A stretch of DNA of 64,000 nt, taken from the NCBI GenBank assembly GCA_001970955.1, contig MPUH01000041.1:62001-126000 (forward strand). Direction: 5' to 3'. Made by a program: the position numbers and the translations under genes. The notes beneath the pieces are model-generated. The model did not search any database and was not told where the DNA came from. It saw only the letters and a program-made list of their open reading frames with translations. Source of the DNA: Stentor coeruleus (Eukaryota; Ciliophora; Heterotrichea; Heterotrichida; Stentoridae). Positions 40,835-50,169 of this stretch are shown one piece after another. Every line of letters begins with the position of its first letter. The stretch's first letter is position 1.

Positions 40835-41213
40835 TAATAATTAGAAAGTTTAAAGATTCAGAGTTTTTATTATAGGTGAATATTTGTAAAAGGAGGATAT
40901 TATGAAGTTTGATATGATAAAATATATCAAAAAAAATTTTCCATCAAATATAAAATTGCTTTATCAAAACCATATATAATCTTATATCCTAAAAAGATAA
41001 GTATCTTAGTAGCTAAAAATCATCATTTTCTATATACAATTATGAGTATCAATTGTCCTCAAAAACTTCTAATCATTTATGCTTATACTCAAACCATATA
41101 TAAATTTCTTTATATTATTTTATACAAACCAGCTCTGAATATTTTCTCATGATAAAAACAATAGAATAACCCTTGTATAATAAAAAGAAAATATTTAAAC
41201 TTTATATAAATTT
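40835..41213. other. Convergent intergenic, no gene seen
   Basis: AT-rich 3' flanks of two facing genes; no frame. Confidence 0.6.
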
Positions 41214-41600
41214 CTAAACGTAATAGCTGAATTCCTTTTCCGCCTCTTCCTTAACAAACCTCAAATTCTTCAAGTATTCCTCATAGCAAAAAGATGGTCC
41301 CTCAAGAGCTTCTTTAGTATGGCTATTCGAACCTTCTCTACCTTCAATAACAATGTCAACGCATGATTTTAGATTTTTTTCTGCTATCGATTGATGGGTC
41401 TGAACGAAATTCATAGCTTTTTTTATGCTGTTCATGCATTGATTCTCACATTGGAAAGCTCCTGGGATTTTTTTTGTTTCAAAGCATGATCTAGCACACT
41501 TAGCTGCTTTAAATTTGAGATTTATAAATTCTTTTTCAAGAAGCGCATACAAAGATCCTGACTCTTTTTCTAATAGTAATTCAAGAACCTTTGTATCCAT
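41214..41600 (-). CDS. FAM136A/DUF842-like twin-CX3C protein
   Basis: 128 residues from ATG 41600; the frame is open twelve more codons upstream but only to a TTG. Two CX3C motifs 11 residues apart (CARSC, CENQC) are followed by FVQTHQSIAEKNLKSC. This layout resembles FAM136A, a mitochondrial protein; small Tim chaperones share the twin CX3C motif but are shorter. Twin CX3C proteins are usually oxidised by Mia40 in the intermembrane space. The usual Cys after the last SC is displaced, so the assignment is tentative. Confidence 0.65.
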   Translation of the reverse strand: MDTKVLELLLEKESGSLYALLEKEFINLKFKAAKCARSCFETKKIPGAFQCENQCMNSIKKAMNFVQTHQSIAEKNLKSCVDIVIEGREGSNSHTKEALEGPSFCYEEYLKNLRFVKEEAEKEFSYYV

Positions 41601-41851
41601 TTTTGTATATGGAAAATTAGATATGAATTCAACCAATATAGGTTTTTATAATAAATCTGTTGTGTAATAGGTATAAAAAATGCATATATTTGTGTATCTT
41701 ATATGTTATTTTTTGGTTATATCTTTAAGGTATTAATGATAGTTAATGATATTTTAATATATATTTTTTATGGCTGTTTTTGTTTTCTTATAATGTTTTA
41801 TTAGATTTTCTATATAATAATATTATACAAAATAATTCTCAGATTGCATAA

Positions 41852-42316
41852 ATGGAAAGCAACGAAATACGTAAAAAAATAGCTGAAGGCTGCATAAAAA
41901 ATTATCGAGTTACTGACCGCAAACGATATGCTGCCCATTTCGAATATCAAGATTTAGTAAATAAACTATTAAAAATACAACTTTCAAATTCAGATATTCC
42001 TCAAACACTTATTGTCTCTAAGGTAACTAAAATATGCACAAGTTCACCTGCTACAATTCAAACTGGGTCTAAATCTTGTAAAACTGATTCAAAAAGTTCA
42101 GTATCACCTTTATTAAAGACTAATCGGCTAATTGAAATTAAGAATAAAGAAAAAGTCCTTTCCAAAGCTAAAAATGGGTGTGTTAAGGCTGCGAGCAGGC
42201 AGAATTCTACGCTTGCACCTCAGCAACAAATACAGAGTCATAAAAAATCATCATCTAATCATTTAGTTGCATCAATTAAGCAATTATCTGTTGTCAGGGT
42301 TATAAAGAAAAAGTAA
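41852..42316 (+). CDS. Hypothetical basic 154-residue protein
   Basis: Not recognised. The N-terminal 50 residues are helical and charged (KIAEGCIKNYRVTDRKRYAA). The rest is Ser/Thr/Lys/Gln-rich and disordered, ending VVRVIKKK. The ATG follows the usual AT-rich leader. Codon content is richer in GC than the very AT-rich flanks, which supports coding. Confidence 0.6.
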   Translation: MESNEIRKKIAEGCIKNYRVTDRKRYAAHFEYQDLVNKLLKIQLSNSDIPQTLIVSKVTKICTSSPATIQTGSKSCKTDSKSSVSPLLKTNRLIEIKNKEKVLSKAKNGCVKAASRQNSTLAPQQQIQSHKKSSSNHLVASIKQLSVVRVIKKK

Positions 42317-43261
42317 ATTTTGCTTTTAAGAGTAAATTATCATGATTACTATAAAATTAAACATGTGGAGATGATTATATTTAATTTTTATAGAATAATT
42401 TCTTATGAGTAATAGATTTATTTCTGATTTTATATATTAGAAAGTGTCTGTATTTGTATAAATTACAATGATTTAAGAAGAAATAGAGAGTAAAGAATCT
42501 GATGCTTGAATTCAGGCGATTATATAATAAATTATTTTTATAGTTAAATATCTAATATATGTAAATAATAATGACTATACTTATTTTATTAATTGTGACA
42601 GTGTTTTACTATAAAAATTGTAATTTAAATACTATTTTGTTATTATTTTAAACTTTTAAATTAGCTTTACTGTGGAAATTATATAATATTTTTTTATGAA
42701 ATAGTATAATTTGTTTATAACTATTTTTAATGTTTTGTGTTTGAAATACTTGAGTGTAAATGGTTATAGTAGTATTTTATACTTTATGTTTATTGTTATC
42801 AGATGAATGAAATTTTATTTCAATCTTTGATGAGGTTTTTGCTGTATTTTTCTACAAATTTTATTAGTTATTGAAAATCTCAAATCTGTATAGAAACATA
42901 TTTATATTAGCAAAAGTTAATATTATATATTTTATCAATATTTTCCACACATAAAATTCCTAACTATACTATAAAACTTTTAAAAGTCTTATAAGCATTA
43001 AAAACATAATTCCTATAGAAACTTCCTTCTCTACCAATAACTAAACAATTCAATCCTTATTTCTCAACCCTTTCGATACAAATTATCGTAAAATTATAAT
43101 TTTTATACTTTATCACAGGCATAAAAATCTTCTCTAAAGTCTAGCACCCTGCATTTTTGGCATCATAAAGCCTACTCTATTTTTGAAAGCCTATATAAAA
43201 TCAAACTTTATCATTAAAAACATAACCCAATCTTTATCCATGACCATTTCCCATATAATAT
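42317..43261. other. Very AT-rich intergenic, no gene seen
   Basis: About 940 bases of extreme AT content up to about 42900, then C-richer 5' flank of the next + gene. No frame or repeat recognised. Confidence 0.6.
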
Positions 43262-44267
43262 ATGGGAACTGGATGCATTTACAAACTAGGTCAAAACCCT
43301 AATACTAAAACTGAAGGTATAAAAGTAATCCTTACTCAGGTTGAAGAGACCGGACTGACAAAACTTAATCTTCGAAAAAAGCAAATCTTCCAAACACAAT
43401 TCTCAGAGACCAGCTTTATGGAATTGACAACACCTAGAAGCGGAACTCATATCAAATGGCGTAGAGGCGATCTTATAGGTGAAGGTGCATATGCAAAAGT
43501 TTATCAATGCTTAAACATTGTAACAGGTGAGTTACTAGCTCTAAAAACTTTTTATGTAATATTTACAATAGATAAGTGAAAATCCAAGGAAAATTGAAAG
43601 AGAATTTCAACAAATGCGCAAGGAAATAAGGGTACTGAAAGCTCTGAACCATGAAAATGTTGTCCATTATTATCAAGCTGATCTTTCAGAGGATTTGAAA
43701 TCTGTGGATATTTTATTAGAATATGTACCTGGAGGAAGTTTGAAGTCGATATTAGTCAAGTATAAGAGTTTGGAAATATCAGTGATTAGGAATTATAGCA
43801 GACAGTTGCTTGAAGGATTGAAGTATTTGCATGATAATAAGATTATTCATAGAGATCTTAAGCCTGCAAATGTTTTGATTTCTCCTACAGGGGTATTGAA
43901 ACTAACAGATTTTGGTTCTTCAAAGCAATTTGATGATTTGGAAAGCAATTTGTCGAGGTCGCTTAAGGGATCTCCTTATTGGATGGCCCCTGAGGTTGTT
44001 AGAATGGAAGGACATAGCTTTTCAGCTGATGTATGGTCCTTTGGGTGTATTTTAATTGAAATGACTTCCGGCAAACCTCCATGGTCTAATTACAGCAATG
44101 ATAGCAAAATTGTGATGGAACTGATATCTAAAGAAGGATCACTGCCTGATATACCAAGTACTGAACCTTTGCTACAGGAGATTATTACTCAATGCGTGAA
44201 TAGAAATCCTAATGAAAGACCAAGTCCACAAGAATTACTTGAAAAAGATTTCTTTAAAAATATATAA
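43262..44267 (+). CDS. MEKK-like (STE11-type MAP3K) protein kinase, two exons
   Basis: A 16-base intron at 43556-43571 (gtaata..aatag) joins two exons, 43262-43555 and 43572-44267, into 329 residues. The kinase domain begins about 64: IKWRRGDLIGEGAYAKVYQC, LALKTFYISENPRKIE, HENVVHYYQ, IIHRDLKPANVLIS, LTDFGSSKQF, LKGSPYWMAPEVV. GSPYWMAPEV and the WxxGxxIGxGAxxxVY start are typical of MAP3Ks of the MEKK/NPK1 group. The N-terminus MGTGCIY could be myristoylated. It likely phosphorylates MAP2Ks, with an unknown input. Splicing across the intron restores the ATP-site region exactly, which supports it. Confidence 0.92.
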
Positions 44268-44781
44268 TATATATGGATTGACTTTTTATTTGAGTATATA
44301 TTTTATATTAAAGATAAGCATATAGAAGCATTATTGAAAATTAGTTTTGCATAAAATTTGCAAAAAAATAAAACTAAACCATAGGATAAACGAAAAACAG
44401 ATATCATATTAAATTAATTTATAAATTATATTCGGAATCTGGTGGATCATAAAGGGAGGTTTAATTTAAAAAATAAACAACTACTTCAGTAAAATGCTCA
44501 TTCCAAACTCTGAAATAGCATTTCCTCTAATAAATGCAAAAAATAACTATAATTTGCAAACTTTGCATGTGAAATTATAAAAGAAATTAAAATCCTCAAT
44601 ATTTTTCTATCGAAATTCTTAAATTTAAGCCTTCCTTATCTTCTTTTCAAAATTATTTGAAAATCCACCTAGCACTCACCTATCAAAGCCAAATCCCTCT
44701 ACCCAATACCATTTTTACTAAACCCCATCCTAAAATTCGCTATTTTCCGCTATTTTCAAAATAAATCTAACATCAATAAAT
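44268..44781. other. Intergenic, no gene seen
   Basis: AT-rich, changing to C-rich 5' flank from about 44600. No frame. Confidence 0.6.
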
Positions 44782-45768
44782 ATGTTCTGTGGAAGTACAA
44801 GAAACCTAATTATAAGCGAGATGACAACAATGCTAAAACAAATCGAATCAGAAAACTCTTACTTCGAAAAAGAAAGAAACGAACTAAAATCAATATATCA
44901 CAATCGACCTACAGAAGAACGCAACATAGTCAAAGATATCCTGATAATGCATACCGATTTTGATGGAGGAGTAAACAAACTTAAAGACATAGTCGAAGAA
45001 CTTGTGACAATACCATCAGAAAAAACTGTGACAACAGATAAAGCTCAAGATTTAGCATCGCAAATAGTTGTTATGCAATCATCACTAGTAAGAAAAAACG
45101 ACATTCTTCAAAAGTGTTTGGTACAGAAAATCCATTATCAGACGCTAAAAGATGAAGCTAAAGTGAATATTAATGAAGCTACAAGAGATAAAGACCAGAT
45201 GAAATTTAAACGTATAGAGATTTCGAATTATGAGCATCATGATATTTTTGTTAAAAAAATAAAGTTTTTAAAAAGTGAAATCGAAAGATTTAAAGGGCTT
45301 ATAACGAATTTGAAAAGTAATAATTATGATGAAGAATATGCATTAAATGAAGAAGAAAGTGCTGTGATGATGCTTAATGATAAACAAGCTTTTATGAAAT
45401 TACAACAGGTTGTAGATGAGAGTATGAGAATTGAAGAGGAAATCGGAAGAATAAATACGAAGATAATGGGTAAAGCAGCTTATGGGAAAGATAGGATATT
45501 AATAGATCAAAAGAAAATGAGAATTGGAGAGTTAAAGATAAAGCTTAGGAATTTGAATGAGGAAGATGCTAGATTTAATGAAGATGGGAGAGAGGATGAA
45601 TGTACTAAGAAAATTAGGATACTTGATGGAATTATTGGGTGGAAAAAAGAGACAGTGAAAAATAAGATAGGGATGCAAGATTTAAGGAATAAGAGCATGC
45701 TTAAGGAAATTGAAGCGAGTTTGAATAGAATAAAGCTTTATTCTTCGCAAAGTGGAGAATATAGATAG
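44782..45768 (+). CDS. Hypothetical coiled-coil protein
   Basis: 328 residues, not recognised. It is nearly all helical and charged, with coiled coil over about 12-55 and 75-315, no Pro-rich breaks and no terminal domain. Such uniform coils are common among ciliate cytoskeletal and basal-body proteins, but nothing specific supports a location. Confidence 0.7.
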   Translation: MFCGSTRNLIISEMTTMLKQIESENSYFEKERNELKSIYHNRPTEERNIVKDILIMHTDFDGGVNKLKDIVEELVTIPSEKTVTTDKAQDLASQIVVMQSSLVRKNDILQKCLVQKIHYQTLKDEAKVNINEATRDKDQMKFKRIEISNYEHHDIFVKKIKFLKSEIERFKGLITNLKSNNYDEEYALNEEESAVMMLNDKQAFMKLQQVVDESMRIEEEIGRINTKIMGKAAYGKDRILIDQKKMRIGELKIKLRNLNEEDARFNEDGREDECTKKIRILDGIIGWKKETVKNKIGMQDLRNKSMLKEIEASLNRIKLYSSQSGEYR

Positions 45769-46347
45769 TTTTATTATATGATAATTTTGAATTTAAGATT
45801 AGATGCTTTGGGGGTTTTTGAAGAGAAAGAGGAATTTTATGATTTGAGAATGTGCTGTTTTCAGGTTAGTATGATGGAAAAATGCAAAATTTACAAGTTT
45901 TAAGATATTGGATATTTTAAAAAGGCATATTGGTATTATATAGTACCACGTAAAAAACTACTAAAATTAATTTTTATTAATCTAATAGATATAACTTAAT
46001 TTCATACAGCCTCTATATATTTCTCAATTCTCAAACTTGTATAACAATAATATATTCAAAATTGTATACTTAAAAGAATGCAAGCAATTAAACTTATTCT
46101 ATATTATGAACAATCTAATAACCCTTATCTGCAAAACTTTCACTTAATCATAAATGCATCATCTCTAAAAATCCTTGTACTACAATCCAAATGTCTTATA
46201 TCATCATTTGTTTTCTATTCAATCATCATCTTAAATCCAATTTTTATTTTCATATTTTCCTCTGAATTCTAATCTTCACATTCTAAAAATCCTCATCAAG
46301 CCTATACAAATTTTCAAATAAAAAAAGTCTTATATTTATAATATAAC
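45769..46347. other. Intergenic, no gene seen
   Basis: G-rich then C-rich. A 64-codon frame at 46078 is Ile/Phe/Leu-rich without support. Confidence 0.6.
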
Positions 46348-46952
46348 ATGGCCAGCAGATATCTACAGCAATACCCAATCCCAGCAGATTTCCCATCAAT
46401 CCTCCGTGATTTGACTAGAGAAATCCTCAGACTGCAGCCAAAGAACATAGTTGAATTTTCAGCCAAATACTTCAAATGCAAAATCGACGTAATATACAAT
46501 TAGAAAACCCCATTTAGTTGGGAACAGTCAAAATCTAGAGGTCCACGTCCTTGCGACTACCCGAAAGTTCAACGACCAGCTCCTTCAAAAGTTATTGTTN
46601 TAGAGGTCCACGTCCTTGCGACTACCCGAAAGTTCAACGACCAGCTCCTTCAAAAGTTATTGTTTCCACTCACAAAGCAGAAATTTATGTGCCAAAGAAA
46701 AAAACCGCTACTGAAGACCATGAAAATACCCAAAAAACCCCAAGAGAACAAACTAAAGATAAACCTACAGCTAATGAAACTACAAAAGGTAAGCATGATC
46801 ATCATTCAAGAAGAGAATCTAATCATAGTGAAGGAAGGGAGGCTTTGAATATTTCAGGAAATGTCAGCCTTCCTTCTAACCCAGATGATGCAGCAGAGCA
46901 TTATGTTGGCAATTTACTTGAAAAAGCAGAGACGAATATGGTTCATGCATAG
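46348..46952 (+). CDS. RIIa (dimerisation/docking) domain protein, two exons, interrupted by an assembly join
   Basis: Exon 1 is 46348-46488. A 15-base intron lies at 46489-46503 (gtaatatacaattag). Exon 2 runs to 46952 but holds n at 46600 with a 64-base duplication (46536-46599 and 46601-46664) that shifts the frame. Removing one copy plus the n gives 174 residues. Residues about 8-45 (YPIPADFPSILRDLTREILR, then QPKNIVEFSAKYF) are an RIIa domain as in PKA regulatory subunits, ropporin, SPA17 and radial-spoke RSP7/RSP11. The rest is Lys/Thr/Glu-rich and disordered, with a conserved-looking end (AAEHYVGNLLEKAE). It probably docks to an AKAP-like helix, perhaps in cilia. Confidence 0.85.
46536..46664. 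repeat. 64-base direct duplication around single n (assembly join in the RIIa gene)
   Basis: The two 64-base copies are identical and flank n at 46600. Unit plus n is 65 bases, so the coding frame is shifted in the assembly. Confidence 0.9.
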
Positions 46953-47405
46953 TAATAAATACATGAAGAAGTTTATAGAAAATTAATTTTTTTTAAATCA
47001 AAATTGAATGGGTACTATTTTAAGGATAATGCTTTTTTTTAGCTTTATCAGAAGGATTTAATGCTATGGTTATATACAAAAATTTTATATGAAATAAAAC
47101 TATAAGATTTTTTAGATAGAGACTATACTTAAATAAAATAAGTCATAGGGATCTATTGGAAATATTAAAGTGCTAAGGTAAAAATGATACCTTTTTAGAA
47201 ATAGGATAATAATTGTTTTGTAGCATTTGAAAAACTTATACTTATAAATATAATTAAAAAATCTTTATGATGCTTATTTTTCCTTACGAAAATAAGTTAA
47301 TTGATTACATTTTTAAAAAGTAAAAATCTTGATATATTCTCAATAGTTTCTGCCATCATATTGTTACCTATCATAAACTCACCTATTCCATTCTATTACT
47401 AATAA
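46953..47405. other. Intergenic, no gene seen
   Basis: AT-rich spacer between two + strand genes; no frame. Confidence 0.6.
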
Positions 47406-48881
47406 ATGGAAGTTTGCATTATAGGTGGTGGTTTTTCAGGAACTATTTCGGCCAAAGTATCTTTAGACAAAGGTCTAATACCAGTGATCCTCGAGCGTAT
47501 GCCATCAGTAGGGGGTCTTTGGAACAGTGGACTCAAAGACTGGGGGACATGGAATTCTTTAGGTGGTGTAAGGTCAAAGCATGTAACAGCATTTTCAGAC
47601 CATTTCTGGGACATAACAGAAAATGATTTCCCTACACCTTTAGACAATGTGCAATATCTTCGTAGCTATATAGACAAGCATAAGCTTCTTCAATATTATC
47701 ATGTGAATTGTGAAGTAATAAGCATAGAAAAACAAGAAAATGACTATTTAGTTAAATGGAAAGAACAAGTGGAAACTAAAGAGAAAATTTTCCCATATGT
47801 TATAATTGCCTCAGGGAAACTGTCAAATGCAAATTGCCCTTTTCCTAACCTTGAAAAATATAAAGGACTTTTACTTCATGGAGGAAGTTATCGAAGTCCT
47901 GAAATATGCGCTGGAAAAAAAGTAGTAATTATAGGAAAAAGCTTTACTGGGTCTGATATAGCTTTGGATATAAAAGATGTGGCTGAAAGTGTTGTGCAGA
48001 TATATAGGAAACCTTATAGTTGTGCGAAAAAGTATTTGGAAGGAGTGCCTTATGATTATTTTTTATATAAGATTCCAGAGAGTAATGAGAATAATGATAT
48101 AGTGCCAAATTTGGTCCAGGCTGAAAAGTTTAATAAGACCCTGTGGAGTATGTTTGGTAACCCTTCTGAAGTGCTTGCTGATTGGGAAATACAAGAAGAG
48201 TCATTAAGAAAAGAGTTTTTCACTTTTTCTGTGCAGAGCAATGAGTATTACAATGCGGTTTCTACTAGGAAAATATCTTGTGTCAAAGGAGAAGTTGTGG
48301 ATTTATATGAAAATGGTGTAGTTCTGGCTGATGGGCAAATGATTGAGTGTGATGTTGTCGTAGCTTGTATGGGTTTTATGTCAAATTATATGTTTTTATC
48401 TGAGGAAATAAGAAGGATCACTCAATATAGGCCACAAGATCGATTGCTTCCAACTGTACTTTATAGGTCTATTCTTCATCCAGATTTACCGAAAATGTGT
48501 TTTGTAGGGAATTTTTTAACTCTAGCCCCAGGAAGATTTGAGCTACAAGCTGAGATTGGTGTTAGGTTTATGATTGGGACTTTAGAAGTTGATAATGAAG
48601 AATTATGGCAAGGAGTTAGAGATGAGGAGTTTATTAGGGAAAATATGAGGATGCTCATGTGGCCTTATTATTTTATTCCTTATCTTGCAGAGTGTTTGAG
48701 GATTTTGAAGATTAATTTGGATCTAAGGAGATTGGAGAAGGTGTATGGGGCTAGGAATTTACCAATCTTGCCGTATTTTTTGTTTAGAGACAGAAATGGA
48801 CAGGATGAGGTTTGCAGAAAGGCGTGTGAGGAGCTTAAGAAAAAATACCCTTGTTTTAGGGATGAGTTAGCAGCATTATAA
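47406..48881 (+). CDS. Flavin-containing monooxygenase (FMO-like)
   Basis: 491 residues. FAD-binding GGGFSGTISA lies at the very N-terminus, followed by ILERMPSVGGLWN. The FMO-type region FPNLEKYKGLLLHGGSYRSP sits before the second dinucleotide fold VVIIGKSFTGSDIALDI. VVACMGFMSNY and the C-terminal PFLNLAPGRFELQ-like block (FLTLAPGRFELQAEIGVRFM) agree with the family. FMOs oxygenate soft nucleophiles (N, S) or act as Baeyer-Villiger enzymes using NADPH and O2. The NADPH Gly motif is off consensus: GKSFTG in place of GxGxSG. Substrate unknown. Confidence 0.88.
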   Translation: MEVCIIGGGFSGTISAKVSLDKGLIPVILERMPSVGGLWNSGLKDWGTWNSLGGVRSKHVTAFSDHFWDITENDFPTPLDNVQYLRSYIDKHKLLQYYHVNCEVISIEKQENDYLVKWKEQVETKEKIFPYVIIASGKLSNANCPFPNLEKYKGLLLHGGSYRSPEICAGKKVVIIGKSFTGSDIALDIKDVAESVVQIYRKPYSCAKKYLEGVPYDYFLYKIPESNENNDIVPNLVQAEKFNKTLWSMFGNPSEVLADWEIQEESLRKEFFTFSVQSNEYYNAVSTRKISCVKGEVVDLYENGVVLADGQMIECDVVVACMGFMSNYMFLSEEIRRITQYRPQDRLLPTVLYRSILHPDLPKMCFVGNFLTLAPGRFELQAEIGVRFMIGTLEVDNEELWQGVRDEEFIRENMRMLMWPYYFIPYLAECLRILKINLDLRRLEKVYGARNLPILPYFLFRDRNGQDEVCRKACEELKKKYPCFRDELAAL

Positions 48882-50169
48882 AGTGTCTTGATAATTTAGA
48901 GGATGCTTAAGGTTTATAAATTATAAATAAACCATAATATTATTTTTTAGTCGGAAATAAGGAGTATAATAAAAACCATAAAAGATGTGAAATTACTATC
49001 AACAACTCCATTTTAGAAATTGATGGATTAATAAACTACTATCAATCTTTCTACAAAGAAATAGTATATATTATAAGCTTTTAATATTTGCATTATATTA
49101 ACCTAAATAACAATAGCATGAAACATGCTTTGACTTGCTACGAGGAGAATCTACATAAGTTAGTTAATCATTTATTTATTTTTTGAAATCTCATCTGCAG
49201 ACATACATATTTGTAATTTTTTAAAGGCGCAATTTAGTAATATTTTGCAATTTATATAATCCACTTAAAATAATAAATTCAGTAATACGGTATTTTAAAC
49301 TCTTTAAAAATTATTTTATCTGCACACATCTCAGATTTATATAATTATATATAAAATGAATTTTTTAAAAAACCTTTTGAGCAATGCTAGGAATAAAGGC
49401 TTCTGGTATTGTAGATGCATGCATTATTACAGTTATCTAAAATATAAGCTAAGATTTTTATCTTGGGCTTGCATGGAAAGCAAAAAAATATTCAATCAGA
49501 AAAAACAGCCTGTCTGAAATAGAAAACTATATCTATAATGACATTTGTAAATTTTAAGATTAAGTTAGCATGACCAGAATGAAAATCATGCTACACAAAA
49601 CTGTAGTCATAGACTGAATGGACATAACTGCATTTCTGTCAAGTCAAGGAGCAGATTATTCATAAATTATTATAGAAATCCTAACAATTCATATAGTTAC
49701 ATAAATCATAAAGACATATATAGATTCATACAAAATCCAGTAAAATATACTTTACTTAAAGTTTCTGAATTAGGAAAAGAGCATGATTATAAAACTTCTC
49801 AGAACTATAGCAACACACAGAGATCCATACAGAAACAGTCGCTAGAAAAGGTTCAGCTTCACAAAGAATACAAATTGCAGAAATCTCATATTCGCCCATC
49901 TTATACAAAAAAATAAAAAGTAGTTTCGGTCTCCTGATATGTAATATTTTTATCAATTTATTTGATATTATAATCAGGAAGAAGCACTTCTAAATATATG
50001 ATGAAGTAAAAAAAGTACTAAGAAGTGAACGTCATTCATAAAAAAAATAACTTCTTTGCAATACAATCAGCATATGACGAACAATAATAATTTTAATCAG
50101 AACTATTATATTGGTTATATTTTCTTCGTCTATTATAAAAAATAATATTTTATTATTACTAATTATAAT
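48882..50169. other. Intergenic with possible unrecognised gene
   Basis: Mostly AT-rich. The interval 49356-49916 is listed separately because it contains two long in-frame open segments. The rest holds nothing recognised. Confidence 0.5.
49356..49916 (+). other. Possible unannotated or decaying gene
   Basis: An ATG at 49356 opens 55 codons (MNFLKNLLSNARNKGFWYCR) to a TGA. In the same frame, after a 47-base stop-rich gap, 49569-49916 is open for 115 codons without an ATG and ends HIRPSYTKK then TAA. So long an open stretch is unlikely by chance at this AT content. No 15-16 base intron joins the two pieces cleanly, so this could be a pseudogene, a gene with an unusual intron, or chance. No family recognised. 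Confidence 0.3.

Noticed and set aside
41601-41636. Longer N-terminus for the FAM136A-like protein
   Set aside because: The extended frame begins with TTG; the first ATG is at 41600. The same reasoning moved starts to 12614 and 3816.
46078-46272. 64-codon frame before the RIIa gene
   Set aside because: C/A-rich 5' flank with no conserved features.
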